NCBI RefSeq assembly: GCF_963676275.1
Contig: NZ_OY781091.1
Span: 124,001 to 188,000, forward strand
DNA length: 64,000 nucleotides
From: an uncultured Cohaesibacter sp.
GTDB lineage: Bacteria; Pseudomonadota; Alphaproteobacteria; Rhizobiales; Cohaesibacteraceae
Direction of reading: 5' to 3'
Under the pieces are notes generated by a model. It searched no databases and was not told the DNA's origin. It saw only the letters and a program-made list of their open reading frames with translations. The position numbers and the translations under genes are program-made. Each line of letters starts with the position of its first letter. Position 1 is the first letter of the stretch. Of the stretch, positions 1 to 9,955 are shown piece by piece.

Positions 1-1761
1 GTTGAAGGCGTTGTCCCCGCTGAGGATCACAATCTGATCAGCGATCTGGATGTCGCCATGGGGCGCAGCCTTGCGGCTGAAGTCATCGCGGTTCTGTCCG
101 GCAAATCCGGCGACGTGCCGACCATCGTTGATGCCGTGCGCGACGTTGCCCTGCGCGTCAACACTGCCGTGCGTCCGCTGGCCGGTGTCATGATCGGTCG
201 CCTGCCTGATGTTGCGCTTGCCAGTGAGATCAAGCTTGCCCTTGAAGCCGCCAATCTCAATTTCCCGGTCATCGCCGCCTATCCGGTCACGCAGGCGCTC
301 AACGCTCCGCGCCTCAAGGATGTGGTTGATGAGATCGGCTGCAAGATCCGCTATAAGGGCGGTCTTGAGTCTGCCCGCATGGAAGATGTCGTTGTCGCCG
401 CCCGCCCGCCGGAACATCTGGTCAAGCTGTTCAAGCCCGGCACCCTCGTTGTCACCCCGGGTGATCGCTCCGACGTCATCATGACCACCGCTCTGGCGCA
501 AAGCTCGGGCATGCCGATTGCCGGCCTGATGCTGACCTGTGGCGTGCCTCTTTCGCCGTCTCTGGATGAGTTTCTCAGCGCCCGCTTCTCCGACCTGACC
601 ATTCTGGAAGTCGAAGAACAGACCTTTGATGCGGCAACCAGACTGGCCGCCATGGATCGCCGCGTGCGGCTGGGTGATGATCGTCGCATGGAAGTGCTGA
701 TGGATCACACTGCCGATCACACCGATCTGGCCGCTCTTCGCCTCGACGATACCGGCGACGCCACCGTTCACATGCCGCCTCCGATGTTCCGTCATCGTCT
801 CATTCAGGATGCCAGCCGTGCGGCTGCGACCATCGTCCTGCCCGAAGGCGACGAGCCACGCACCCTGCGTGCTGCCGTCATCTGCGCCGAGAAGAAGATC
901 GCCCGCTGCCTGCTGCTGGCCAAACCGGCTGAGGTGAAGGCCGTCTCGGAAAGCCATGGCATCGCCCTGCCTGCCAATCTGGAAGTCATCGACCCGGACA
1001 GCATTCGCGGCAAATATATCGCGCCGATGTGCGAGCTGCGCAAGAAGAAGGGCCTGACCGCCGAACAGGCAGAAGCCCAGCTGGAAGACAATGTCGTTCT
1101 GGGCACCATGATGCTGGCTGTCGGCGATGTTGACGGTCTGGTTTCCGGTGCCGTTCACACCACCGCGTCAACCGTGCGTCCTGCCCTGCAGCTGATCAAG
1201 ACCGCTCCGGGCAACTCGATCGTTTCTTCCGTCTTCTTCATGCTGATGCCGGATCAGGTGCTGGTTTATGGTGACTGCGCCATCAACCCCGATCCCGATG
1301 CTGCCCAGCTGGCGGAAGTTGCCATGCAGTCGGCTGATTCTGCCAAGGCATTCGGCATCATTCCCAAGGTTGCCATGATCTCCTACTCCACCGGCACCTC
1401 CGGTGTTGGCGCCGATGTCGACAAGGTTCGCGAGGCCACGGCAATCGTCAAGGAAAAACGCCCTGACATTATCGTCGACGGCCCGATCCAGTATGATGCC
1501 GCCTCCGTTGAAAGCGTCAACCGCCAGAAGGCTCCGGGCAGCCCGCTTGACGGTCATGCCAATGTCTTCATCTTCCCGGATCTGAACACCGGCAACACCA
1601 CCTACAAGGCCGTTCAGCGCTCTGCCGATGTGGTCTCTGTCGGCCCGATGTTGCAGGGCCTGCGCAAACCGGTGAACGACCTCTCCCGCGGCGCGCTGGT
1701 TGACGATATCGTCTATACCATCGCTCTGACGGCCATTCAGGCCGGTGCCGAAAAGGCTTAA
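1..1761 (+). CDS. pta: Phosphate acetyltransferase, 5' end missing
   Basis: Interconverts acetyl-CoA and acetyl phosphate in the cytoplasm. The reading frame is open from base 1, so the gene starts upstream; 586 residues are visible. The visible part has the end of an N-terminal AAA/cobyrinate-synthase-like domain, a DRTGG-type domain (LVVTPGDRSDVIMTTAL near residues 149-165), and the catalytic PTA_PTB domain from about residue 265. That domain carries SGAVHTTASTVRPALQ and YSTGTSGVGADVDKVREAT. This is the long, three-domain form (about 700 residues in E. coli). An internal ATG at 58 should not be taken as the start because the frame continues upstream without a break. It ends 42 bases before a strong terminator. 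It supplies acetyl-CoA, which malate synthase a few kb away also uses, but no operon link is visible. Confidence 0.95.
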   Translation, partial: VEGVVPAEDHNLISDLDVAMGRSLAAEVIAVLSGKSGDVPTIVDAVRDVALRVNTAVRPLAGVMIGRLPDVALASEIKLALEAANLNFPVIAAYPVTQALNAPRLKDVVDEIGCKIRYKGGLESARMEDVVVAARPPEHLVKLFKPGTLVVTPGDRSDVIMTTALAQSSGMPIAGLMLTCGVPLSPSLDEFLSARFSDLTILEVEEQTFDAATRLAAMDRRVRLGDDRRMEVLMDHTADHTDLAALRLDDTGDATVHMPPPMFRHRLIQDASRAAATIVLPEGDEPRTLRAAVICAEKKIARCLLLAKPAEVKAVSESHGIALPANLEVIDPDSIRGKYIAPMCELRKKKGLTAEQAEAQLEDNVVLGTMMLAVGDVDGLVSGAVHTTASTVRPALQLIKTAPGNSIVSSVFFMLMPDQVLVYGDCAINPDPDAAQLAEVAMQSADSAKAFGIIPKVAMISYSTGTSGVGADVDKVREATAIVKEKRPDIIVDGPIQYDAASVESVNRQKAPGSPLDGHANVFIFPDLNTGNTTYKAVQRSADVVSVGPMLQGLRKPVNDLSRGALVDDIVYTIALTAIQAGAEKA

Positions 1762-1802
1762 GGCCTTGATCGTGCATGTGAGCTTGTCGCTCAGTTGAAA
1801 TG

Positions 1803-1838
1803 AAAAAGGCTCCCGGGCATTTGCTCGGGAGCCTTTTT
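1803..1838 (+). terminator. Bidirectional rho-independent terminator
   Basis: Perfect stem GGCTCCCG / CGGGAGCC with a 10-base loop, flanked by AAAAA on the left and TTTTT on the right. It lies between the convergent pta and RND pump genes and can serve both strands. Confidence 0.9.
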
Positions 1839-1903
1839 ATCTTTGCGGGGTTCATTCGGGGCTGATCACCGCTCAGGCTGGCAGCCTGTCATTTTGCTGA
1901 CAG

Positions 1904-4900
1904 TCAATCGGTCAGGCCCACATGTGAAGCGACCTCCTGCTCCAGCCGATGGCTGGCTGCGCCCGGTTCCCCGCCCAGCGGAGCAATCCAGCGGTAGAGC
2001 ACGGGAATGAGGAACAGGGTGAAGAAGGTGGCAAAGCCCAGCCCGCCAACCACCACCCAGCCCACGGCAATGCGTGCCTCGGCACCTGCCCCGGAGGTGA
2101 TGATCAGAGGCAGCCCGCCAAACACCGTGGACACCATGGTCATCATCACCGGACGAATGCGCAGGCTCACCGCATCCCTGATGGCGCTGTCGATATCCTG
2201 TCCGCGTTCGCGCAGCTGGTTGGCGAATTCCACGATCAGAATACCATTTTTGGCCATCACGCCGATCAGCATGACAAGGCCGATCTGGCTGTAGTAATTG
2301 AGGGTTCCGCCGGTGATGGTGATTGCCAGCATGGCAGCCGCCAGCCCGAAGGGGACGGTGATCATGATGATCAGTGCCGAGACAAAGCTCTCGAACTGGG
2401 CCGCCAGAACGAGGAAGACGATGATCCCGGCAATGCCGAAGATCAGCAAGGTGCCAGCCCGGCCAGAATCCAGCTCCGCCGCTTCACCCAGCAGCGTGAT
2501 GCTGGTTCCTTGCGGCAGCACATCCTGAGCAAGGGCGCGGGTCCGTTCCACCGCCTGTCCAAGATCCACACCGCGCGGCAGGTTGGCATTGATGGAGACC
2601 GCCAGAGAGCCGCCTTCGCGGGCATAGGAGGCCTGACTGAGCACCTGCCGGAAGCTGGCAACCGAAGACAGCGGAATGATGTTGCCCTGATTGGTGCGGG
2701 CAAACATCCGCTCCAGATCATTGGCATCATTCACCGGCCAGCCACCATCGGGATTGATCGTCAGATCCACTTCTTCACCATCGATGAAGACTGAGTTTGG
2801 CGTCAGACCCTGCGTTACGGCCGAAATGCTGTCGGCAATGCTGTCCGGGGTGATGCCAAGTTCCAGCGCCCGGTCCCGGTCGATATCGACATCGATTTGC
2901 AGCGATGTGTCATTGGAACTTAATTGCGGGTTGGTGAAAGTGGGATCCTTTTCCATGGCCGCGATCAGCTTGTCGGCCCCTTCCACCAGCTTGGGATAAT
3001 CCTTGCCCGTAACGGCGAAACTCAGGCCCGAGCCACCGCCGCGAATCCCCAGCGAGTTGCCCGAGCGCGCCATCACCCGAATGCCGGCAATGCGGTTGAG
3101 CTTATCGTTGAGCTCCGCCAGAATCGCTGCCTGATCCCGATCCCGTTCGGACCAGTTGGCCAGACGCACGATAACGAAGGCGCGGGTGCCGCCGCCACGT
3201 CCGATGAGGCTCAACACCGATGTCACTTCGCCCTTCTCGCGGAAGGGTGCAAGAACATCTTCCACCTCGGTGATCTGGTCACTCATGAAATCATTGGCGC
3301 TCCCCACCGGCCCGGAAGCGATCATGAAGAACATGCCCCGGTCTTCAGGCGGCGTCAGGGTGCTGGTCAGGGTCTGGGTCGCGCCGACGGCAAAGACGGC
3401 AAAGGCAGTGGCGATGCCGATGGTCAGCAAGGGCAGGCGAATGGCCTTGTCGATGACCTTCATGAACAGGCGCTTGGGCAGACTGTCGGCAATGGCTTCG
3501 TCGCGAGCGCTTGCGGCCAGCATCTTTTTCGATGGCTTGCCCGGATCGAGAATGGAAGCCAGCATCGGTGCCATGGTCAGCGCCACCACCGAGGACAGGG
3601 TCACGCAAAAGGCCAGCACGAAACCGAATTCGGAAAAGACCCCGCCAGCCTGTCCGGGCAGGAAGGAAATGGGAATGAACACGGCGGCGAGTGTCGCCGT
3701 TGTCGAGATGACCGCGAAAAAGACCTCGTTTGTGCCTGCCACCGCAGCAAAGCGGGCGCCTTCTCCTTCATGGCGTCGCCGGACGATATTCTCGACCACG
3801 ACAATGGCGTCATCCACCACCATGCCCGTCGCCAGCACGAGCGCCAGCAGACTGATGGTATTGACCGAAAATCCCACCAGCCAGATCGCCGCGAGCGTAC
3901 CGATCAATGCGATGGGAATGGCAATTGCCGGAATGATGGTGGCGCGCCACGAGCGCAGAAACAGGAAGATCACGACGATCACGATGGCAACCGCCAGCAG
4001 GATGGATTTTGTCACCTCCTGAATGGAGCCCTCGATGAAAATACCGTCGTCGGTGGTGATGGTCAGGGCTACCCCTTCAGGCAACTGATTTTGCAGTTCG
4101 GCAACGGCCTGCCGCACATCCTGCGAGATGGTCAGGGTATTGCCGACAGACTGGCGCACGATATCAAGGCCGATGGAAGGGCGACCATTGACGCGGGCAG
4201 CCTGCGTCGTGTCCTCTCCGGTCAACTGCACATTGGCAATATCGGAAATATGGGTGGTGGCATTGATGCGCAGCTTGCCGATCATTTCCGTGGTGACGGT
4301 CGGGTTGATCGAACGCAGGGTGGTGGTGCTGAGATCGCTGTCAACCGAACCGAGCGAATAGTCATTGCGCAGGGTGTTGAGCGTGGTGCTGACATCTTCA
4401 AGGGTCAGACCGCGGGCCAGCAGGGACGGCATCGAGACATTGATCCGGAATTCATTGGCCTTGGCACCCGTTACGGTGATTTCCGCAATGCCTTCGACCA
4501 GATTGAGCCGGTCGGTGATCTGCCCTTCTGCCAGCGTGGTCAATTCAGCCAGACTCTTATCGCCTGAAAGGGCCAGCCGGATGATCGGATCCGCATCCGC
4601 ATCGCTCTTTCGCACGGTCGGGTCTTCCACGTCATCTGGTAACTGACGCATGGTCTGGGAGACGATCTCACGGGCTTCGTTGGCTGCAATATCAACATCC
4701 ACGTCACTGTTGAGATCGAGCGTGATGCGGCTGCTGCCATAGCTGGAAGTGGAGGAAATGCCCTTGACCCCATCCAGCGCCCCGAAGGCATCTTCCAGAA
4801 TAGAGGTGATTTCCCTGTCGACCACATCGGCAGAGGCGCCGTCATAACTGGTGCGGATGGACAGCGATGGCTTGTCAACATCGGGCATCTCGCGCACTTC

Positions 4901-5014
4901 CACCCCTGCAAGGGCAGCAATGCCGGCGATGATGATCAACAGATTGAGAACGAAGGCCAGAATGGGACGGGCAACGAAGACGCGCGTCATGCCTTCAATA
5001 TGCTTGTTCGGCAT
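1904..5014 (-). CDS. RND efflux transporter, inner-membrane permease subunit
   Basis: A proton-driven resistance-nodulation-division pump of the AcrB/MexF class, 1036 residues, the normal family length. Seen: an N-terminal TM (VFVARPILAFVLNLLIIIAG), a large periplasmic loop, then the TM4 motif GMVVDDAIVVVENI near residue 400 with the paired aspartates of the proton relay. A second periplasmic loop follows, then a C-terminal TM bundle ending AVGWVVVGGLGFATFFTLFL. The ATG lies 5 bases after the stop of the adaptor gene, so the two are one operon. No outer-membrane channel gene is adjacent, so it probably borrows a TolC-type partner. The substrate cannot be told from sequence. Confidence 0.93.
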   Translation of the reverse strand: MPNKHIEGMTRVFVARPILAFVLNLLIIIAGIAALAGVEVREMPDVDKPSLSIRTSYDGASADVVDREITSILEDAFGALDGVKGISSTSSYGSSRITLDLNSDVDVDIAANEAREIVSQTMRQLPDDVEDPTVRKSDADADPIIRLALSGDKSLAELTTLAEGQITDRLNLVEGIAEITVTGAKANEFRINVSMPSLLARGLTLEDVSTTLNTLRNDYSLGSVDSDLSTTTLRSINPTVTTEMIGKLRINATTHISDIANVQLTGEDTTQAARVNGRPSIGLDIVRQSVGNTLTISQDVRQAVAELQNQLPEGVALTITTDDGIFIEGSIQEVTKSILLAVAIVIVVIFLFLRSWRATIIPAIAIPIALIGTLAAIWLVGFSVNTISLLALVLATGMVVDDAIVVVENIVRRRHEGEGARFAAVAGTNEVFFAVISTTATLAAVFIPISFLPGQAGGVFSEFGFVLAFCVTLSSVVALTMAPMLASILDPGKPSKKMLAASARDEAIADSLPKRLFMKVIDKAIRLPLLTIGIATAFAVFAVGATQTLTSTLTPPEDRGMFFMIASGPVGSANDFMSDQITEVEDVLAPFREKGEVTSVLSLIGRGGGTRAFVIVRLANWSERDRDQAAILAELNDKLNRIAGIRVMARSGNSLGIRGGGSGLSFAVTGKDYPKLVEGADKLIAAMEKDPTFTNPQLSSNDTSLQIDVDIDRDRALELGITPDSIADSISAVTQGLTPNSVFIDGEEVDLTINPDGGWPVNDANDLERMFARTNQGNIIPLSSVASFRQVLSQASYAREGGSLAVSINANLPRGVDLGQAVERTRALAQDVLPQGTSITLLGEAAELDSGRAGTLLIFGIAGIIVFLVLAAQFESFVSALIIMITVPFGLAAAMLAITITGGTLNYYSQIGLVMLIGVMAKNGILIVEFANQLRERGQDIDSAIRDAVSLRIRPVMMTMVSTVFGGLPLIITSGAGAEARIAVGWVVVGGLGFATFFTLFLIPVLYRWIAPLGGEPGAASHRLEQEVASHVGLTD

Positions 5015-5019
5015 CTGGG

Positions 5020-6186
5020 TTACTCCGCAGATTTGGGTGAAGCGTTGCTGTCGGCTTTCTTGTCTTCGTCAGAAATGATCGTGGCTCCCGGGCGCAGCTT
5101 CTGCACCCCTTCCACGACAACCTTCTTGCCATCCTTCAACTCGTCGCCCTCGATCCAGATGGTGTCATCCTGCCGATAGCGGAAGATGACGGGAACTGCC
5201 CGCACCTTGCCATCCTCGGCCAGCCAGACCTGAGTGCCGTCGCGCGTCCAGGTCAGCGCCATGGCCGGAACCGCAGCCAGCGGCTCGGTATGCTGGCGCA
5301 ACATGACCTCGAAAGTCATGCCCGGCCAGAGGCGTCCTTCGCCATTGTCGATCTCTGCCTTGACGGTGATGGTGCGGGTGGCCTCGTCAATGGTGCTGTC
5401 AAAGGCGATGATCCTGCCATTGAAGATCTTGCCCGAGAAGGCTGGCGTGGTGGCAAAGACTTCCTTGTCCAGCTTCAGCAAATTCATCGCCCGTTCTGGC
5501 AATTCGAAGGTGACGATGATCGTTTCTGTATTGTTGATGTCAACAATTTCGGCCCCGTTGGACAGGAAGTCTCCGACCTCCCATTCCGCCAGCCCCAGAC
5601 GGCCGTCGATCGGGCTTTTGATCGTGCGGTCTTCCAGTTCCTTCTGCGCCAATGCCAGATTGCCCCGCGCGACGGCTGCCGCCGATTCCGCTTCCTTCAT
5701 GCTGGTGGCTGTCACGATGCCGCTGTTGCGCGATTGCAGCAGGCTGTAGCGCTCAAGGCTGTCTTCGGCCTGAGACAGATTCGCCTCGGCGATCTCGACA
5801 TTGATGCGCTCGCTGGTATCTTCCAGCTTCAGCAACACATCGCCTGCGGAGACAACAGGCGTGCCTTCAAACATCACTTCCTTGATCTGGCCGGAGACTT
5901 CCGAGATCAGGCTGACGCTCTGCTTTGCCACGCCCGTGCCGATAGAGCTGAAGGTATCCTCATAGGGCTTGAAGGTGACATCGGCGAGGGTGACATAGGT
6001 GGCGTTGGAAGCGCGGCCAGCGCGCCTTGCGCCGTTGGAGCCGGAAGCCGGGCCTGCCTGCCCCGATGCTGTCTGGCTGGCCTGATCCCCAAGCAGGGAA
6101 GAAAGGCCGAAAGGCAATCCGAATTGATAAATATAGGCAGCAAGTATGAGGACCGCGACTGCGATCAGGCTCAATATATGTTTCAT
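5020..6186 (-). CDS. RND efflux periplasmic adaptor (membrane fusion protein)
   Basis: Links the RND pump to an outer-membrane channel. From the ATG at 6186 the product is 388 residues and begins MKHILSLIAVAVLILAA, an uncleaved membrane anchor or signal peptide. A low-complexity Gly/Ala/Ser linker follows, then barrel-sandwich/lipoyl sequence (GQIKEVMFEGTPVVSAGDVL), an alpha hairpin, a second lipoyl half (IKSPIDGRLGLAEWEVGDFL) and a C-terminal beta-barrel domain. An in-frame TTG at 6207 would add seven residues; I prefer the ATG because the hydrophobic anchor follows directly. It is the first gene of a two-gene operon with the permease. Confidence 0.9.
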   Translation of the reverse strand: MKHILSLIAVAVLILAAYIYQFGLPFGLSSLLGDQASQTASGQAGPASGSNGARRAGRASNATYVTLADVTFKPYEDTFSSIGTGVAKQSVSLISEVSGQIKEVMFEGTPVVSAGDVLLKLEDTSERINVEIAEANLSQAEDSLERYSLLQSRNSGIVTATSMKEAESAAAVARGNLALAQKELEDRTIKSPIDGRLGLAEWEVGDFLSNGAEIVDINNTETIIVTFELPERAMNLLKLDKEVFATTPAFSGKIFNGRIIAFDSTIDEATRTITVKAEIDNGEGRLWPGMTFEVMLRQHTEPLAAVPAMALTWTRDGTQVWLAEDGKVRAVPVIFRYRQDDTIWIEGDELKDGKKVVVEGVQKLRPGATIISDEDKKADSNASPKSAE

Positions 6187-6515
6187 CTGGTTTGTCCGTC
6201 TGGGCAAATATGTAAATTCTTATACTTTTATCCAATCGGTTTATGGCCGTTTCAAGTAATATTTCTTCTATAATTGTAACCAACTGTATCTGGACACATC
6301 CACAAGGACATCTTTTGGGCAGTCCTTGTCACAATTGCCTTGTTACAACTGACAGGGCCTGAAACCTGTTGCCGAAAACCTCTTTTCCAGTCTGTTTTTT
6401 GTGCGGAATGGGTTGGCTTTTCGGGTTGGATTTTCAAGGTGGTATGGGCGAATAAAAAAAGCCCTGCGAGGGGCAGGGCTTTACGATTCCGTTCGGCAGA
6501 TAGGGCTGGTGGTGT
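6187..6515. other. Non-coding gap between efflux operon and malate synthase
   Basis: About 330 bases. The left part must hold the promoter of the minus-strand efflux operon; TTGAAA and GATAAA-like hexamers occur on that strand but are only weak matches. The right part holds the malate synthase terminator. No convincing regulator site or small gene was seen, and no TetR/LysR regulator gene is nearby. Confidence 0.5.
6454..6480 (-). terminator. Terminator of malate synthase gene
   Basis: On the minus strand the stem AGCCCTGC / GCAGGGCT with loop CCTC is followed by seven T residues, 36 bases after the glcB stop. Confidence 0.9.
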
Positions 6516-8681
6516 CTATGCCTGTTGGGCCAGTTCCTTGGCCTCACGCCGCCGCGAGTGAAGCAGTGGTTCGGTATAGCCATTGGGCTGCTCCCTGCCC
6601 TTGAAGACCAGATCACAGGCTGCCATGAAAGCGACGGATGTGTCGAAATGTCCGGCCATCGGCCTGTAGGCCGGATCTCCGGCATTCTGCTCATCGACGA
6701 TGGCCGCCATGCGCTTCATTGTTTCCATCACCTGTTCGGCATCGACCAGCCCGTGATAGAGCCAGTTGGCGACATGCTGGCTGGAAATGCGCAGGGTGGC
6801 GCGGTCTTCCATCAGGCCGACATTGTGGATGTCGGGTACTTTCGAGCAGCCGATACCCTGATCGATCCAGCGCACCACATAACCCAGAATGCCCTGAAGA
6901 TTGTTATCCAGTTCCGTCTGGATCTCTTGTGCTTCAAGCTGGCGCGAGCCGAGCAGGGGCACCGTCAGGATCTTGTCCAGATCAGCGCGCTCCCGACCTC
7001 TCAGGCTTTCCTGAATCGAGGCCACATTGACATTGTGATAATGGGTGGCATGCAGCGTTGCCGCTGTTGGCGAGGGCACCCATGCGCAGCTTGCCCCGGC
7101 TTTGGGATGGCCGATCTTGCTTGCCATCATGTCGGCCATTTCATCCGGCTTTGCCCACATGCCCTTGCCGATCTGGGCCTTGCCCTTGAGACCGGTTTCA
7201 AGACCGATATCGACATTCCAGTCCTCATAGGCCGCAATCCATGGCTGGGTCTTGATCTCGTCTTTCGGCAGGAAAGGCCCCAGTTCCATGGAGGTGTGGA
7301 TTTCATCGCCGGTGCGATCCAGAAAGCCGGTATTGATGAAGACAATGCGCTCTTTCACCGCGCGAATGCATTCCTTGAGATTGACCGTCGTGCGTCGTTC
7401 CTCGTCCATGACACCGATCTTGATCGTGTTGCGGGGCAGGGAAAAGGCATCCTCCACCTGACAGAATAGCTGTTCGGTAAAGGCGACTTCTTCGGGGCCA
7501 TGCATCTTCGGCTTGACGATATAGACGCTGCCGGTGCGGCTGTTGCCCTTGCGCTTGAGGTCATGCAGGGCGCAGGCGGTGGTAAAGAAGGCATCCATGA
7601 TCCCCTCGAAAATCGCCTTGCCTTCGCAATCAAGGATCGCGTCATTGGTCATCAGATGGCCGACATTGCGCACCAGAAGCAGGCTGCGACCATGCAAGGT
7701 AAGAGGCTTGCCATCCGCGCCGGTATAGTTTCGGTCCGGATTGAGGCTGCGGGTCATCATTTGCCCGTTCTTCTCGAAGCGATCCTCCAGATCCCCTTTC
7801 ATCAGGCCCAGCCAGTTGCGATAGGCCAGGCATTTGTCTTGCGCATCCACCGCAGCAACCGAATCCTCGCAGTCCTGAATGGTGCTGATCGCCGCTTCGA
7901 TGATGATATCCTTGATGCCAGCCTGTGACAGGGCGCCAATCGGGTCGGCCTTGTCGATATGCAGCTCGATATGCAGGCCGTTATTCCTGAGCAGAAACAG
8001 CCGCTCATCCACATGACCGGCATATTGGAACGGATCGCCGAGCGAGGTCTTGCCGCCATCGGCAAGCGTCACTGTCAGGCTGGCCTTGTCGGCCGAGAGC
8101 GCATAGCCAACCGCATCGCCATGAGAGCCCGCCGCCAGTGGAACCGCCTCATCAAGAAAGGCTGAGGCCTTGGCGATCACCGCAAGGGCGCGCTTTTCAT
8201 TCAGCCCCTTGCCGGGCGCAAGCGCTCCGGTCTGATCCAGTGCATTGGTGCCATAATAGGCATCATACAGGCTGCCCCAGCGGGCATTGGCTGCATTCAG
8301 TGCAAAGCGTGCATTCATCACCGGCACGACGAGCTGTGGTCCGGCGAGGCTGGCAATTTCCTCGTCCACATTGGCCGTGGTCACTTCGAAATCCTCGCCT
8401 TCCGGCAGCAGATAATCGATGGATTCAAGGAAATTGCGATAGAAGGTCTGGTTGAAGGCATGGCCATTGTTGGACTTGCACCATGCATCGATCTTCTCCT
8501 GCATGGCATCGCGCCGGGCCAACAACTCGATATTCTTGGGTGTCAGCATGCGGACCGTATCGGACAGGCTCTGCCAGAAAATACCGGAATCAATATCGGT
8601 GCCGGGAAGCATTTCCTCTTCCACCAATGCGCAAAGTTCCGGGGCTACCCGCAATCCAAATCTGTCCAGTCTTGTTGTCAT
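6516..8681 (-). CDS. glcB: Malate synthase G
   Basis: Condenses glyoxylate with acetyl-CoA to give malate. It is 721 residues from the ATG at 8681, matching the monomeric G isoform (about 723) rather than the shorter A form. Diagnostic stretches include [14 protein letters not shown]-like [20 protein letters not shown], the [19 protein letters not shown] segment, and [20 protein letters not shown], which carries the catalytic acid/arginine region. An in-frame TTG at 8702 is possible, but the ATG gives [17 protein letters not shown], the expected family start. It lies beside purine-ring degradation genes whose carbon end product is glyoxylate, so I infer that it recovers that glyoxylate. It is divergent from the ureidoglycine aminohydrolase gene. 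Confidence 0.95.
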   Translation of the reverse strand: MTTRLDRFGLRVAPELCALVEEEMLPGTDIDSGIFWQSLSDTVRMLTPKNIELLARRDAMQEKIDAWCKSNNGHAFNQTFYRNFLESIDYLLPEGEDFEVTTANVDEEIASLAGPQLVVPVMNARFALNAANARWGSLYDAYYGTNALDQTGALAPGKGLNEKRALAVIAKASAFLDEAVPLAAGSHGDAVGYALSADKASLTVTLADGGKTSLGDPFQYAGHVDERLFLLRNNGLHIELHIDKADPIGALSQAGIKDIIIEAAISTIQDCEDSVAAVDAQDKCLAYRNWLGLMKGDLEDRFEKNGQMMTRSLNPDRNYTGADGKPLTLHGRSLLLVRNVGHLMTNDAILDCEGKAIFEGIMDAFFTTACALHDLKRKGNSRTGSVYIVKPKMHGPEEVAFTEQLFCQVEDAFSLPRNTIKIGVMDEERRTTVNLKECIRAVKERIVFINTGFLDRTGDEIHTSMELGPFLPKDEIKTQPWIAAYEDWNVDIGLETGLKGKAQIGKGMWAKPDEMADMMASKIGHPKAGASCAWVPSPTAATLHATHYHNVNVASIQESLRGRERADLDKILTVPLLGSRQLEAQEIQTELDNNLQGILGYVVRWIDQGIGCSKVPDIHNVGLMEDRATLRISSQHVANWLYHGLVDAEQVMETMKRMAAIVDEQNAGDPAYRPMAGHFDTSVAFMAACDLVFKGREQPNGYTEPLLHSRRREAKELAQQA

Positions 8682-8948
8682 ATTCTGTTGGTCCTGCTGC
8701 AATCGTAATAATGCGTTTGGTGACGCGAACCGCCCGCTCTGGCGTGATGCGCGCGATTATGAACGCAACTCTTCTCTTCTTAAAAGACGAAAAACTGATT
8801 TATTTTCACAAATTCCAAGAAGATGCTTCTTTTCAAAGCAGTGATCATCAAGGTTGGCAAAAGAGGGGCGAAATAGTTTGATGAGCACAGCTCCGTCCGT
8901 CGCACCATGATGGCCCATTTGGGCGAAGATGTGAAGAAAGGGACCCCG

Positions 8949-9767
8949 ATGTCCTTGCAGAAATACCACATTCCAAAGGGTGGTTTGCCGCCACAATCAC
9001 AGCTATTGACCGACAAGGCTGTATTTACCCCAAGTTACGCGGTTCTGCCCAAGGGAACCATGCGGGATATTGTCTGCAGTCATCTGCCTTTCTGGCAAGG
9101 CATGCGGATGTGGGTTCTGGCGCGTCCGCTGTCCGGTTTCGCCGAGAGCTTTTCCCATTATATCGTCGAGTTGCAACCCGCAGGCGGCTCGGACAGGCCT
9201 GAAACGGATATGCGCGCCGAGGCCGCCCTCTTCGTGGTGGGAGGAGAGATCGCGCTCAATGTTGGCGGCAGGGAGCAGCGATTGGCTCCGGGAGGCTTTG
9301 GCTATATTCCCGCCGGAACCGACTGGTCGATCCGTAATGAAGGCGAAGAGCCAGCCAGCTTTCACTGGTTCCGCAAGGCCTATATTGCGGTTGACGGGCT
9401 GGACGCTCCCGCCCCCTTCTTTGCCGATGAAAACCGGATCTCACCGGTTGCGATGCCCGATACGGATGGCAAATGGGCCACGACCCGTTTCATGGATCCG
9501 GACGACATGCGCCACGACATGCATATCACCATCGTCACCTTTGAACCCGGTGCCGTCATTCCCTTCATGGAAACCCACGTCATGGAGCATGGCCTCTATG
9601 TTCTGGAGGGCAAGGCCGTCTACAAGCTCAATCAGGATTGGGTGGAAGTGGAAGCGGGTGATTACATGTGGCTGAGGGCTTTCTGCCCGCAGGCCTGTTA
9701 CGCCGGAGGGCCGGGCAAATTCCGATATCTACTCTATAAGGATGTCAATCGCCATATGTCTTTATAA
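8949..9767 (+). CDS. allE: (S)-ureidoglycine aminohydrolase (bicupin)
   Basis: Releases ammonia from (S)-ureidoglycine to give (S)-ureidoglycolate, one of the last steps of allantoin breakdown. It is 272 residues from ATG 8949, which has AAAGGGA six bases upstream; an upstream ATG at 8907 lacks such a site. Two cupin halves are visible. The first holds EAALFVVGGEIALNVGGREQ and GYIPAGTDW. The second holds MHITIVTFEPGAVIPFMETH, VMEHGLYVLEGKAVYKLN and DYMWLRAFCPQACYA, with the metal-binding His/Glu pattern. It is divergent from malate synthase and upstream of xdhABC, fitting a purine catabolic role. The family match (YlbA/AllE) is strong; metal and stereochemistry are from family knowledge. Confidence 0.9.
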   Translation: MSLQKYHIPKGGLPPQSQLLTDKAVFTPSYAVLPKGTMRDIVCSHLPFWQGMRMWVLARPLSGFAESFSHYIVELQPAGGSDRPETDMRAEAALFVVGGEIALNVGGREQRLAPGGFGYIPAGTDWSIRNEGEEPASFHWFRKAYIAVDGLDAPAPFFADENRISPVAMPDTDGKWATTRFMDPDDMRHDMHITIVTFEPGAVIPFMETHVMEHGLYVLEGKAVYKLNQDWVEVEAGDYMWLRAFCPQACYAGGPGKFRYLLYKDVNRHMSL

Positions 9768-9843
9768 TGATGCCGATAGGGCATCAGTTGCATGGTGTTT
9801 GTACTTCATTCTTTGTAATATCCTGAAACTGTCGTAGTTTTTT

Positions 9844-9865
9844 CGGCATTCTCGAAAGAATGCCG
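9844..9865. promoter_or_regulatory. Perfect hairpin/palindrome upstream of xdhA
   Basis: CGGCATTCT and AGAATGCCG form a perfect 9-bp inverted repeat around CGAA. A T run lies 5' of the stem, not 3', so it does not look like a terminator on either strand. It sits 91 bases before the xdhA start and could be an operator or a leader hairpin. Confidence 0.5.
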
Positions 9866-9955
9866 TTGCAATAGAGTCGTTACTGCCCAATCGCTGGTCA
9901 ATCACTTGTTGTGCATAGTATCTGGGCATTTCAATTCGACTGGAGGATTCAGGGC

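Noticed and set aside
2924-4567. Long open frame antisense to the RND permease
   Set aside because: Composition rich in His, Gln, Gly and Asp, typical of the reverse strand of GC-rich genes; the opposite strand encodes a complete RND pump.
8816-8831. AAGAAG-ATG-CTTCTT inverted repeat in the glcB/allE gap
   Set aside because: Arms are only six bases and low in complexity; likely chance.
9844-9865. Hairpin read as the terminator of allE
   Set aside because: The T run lies before the stem on the plus strand and an A run follows it on the minus strand, so neither direction fits; kept as a regulatory candidate instead.
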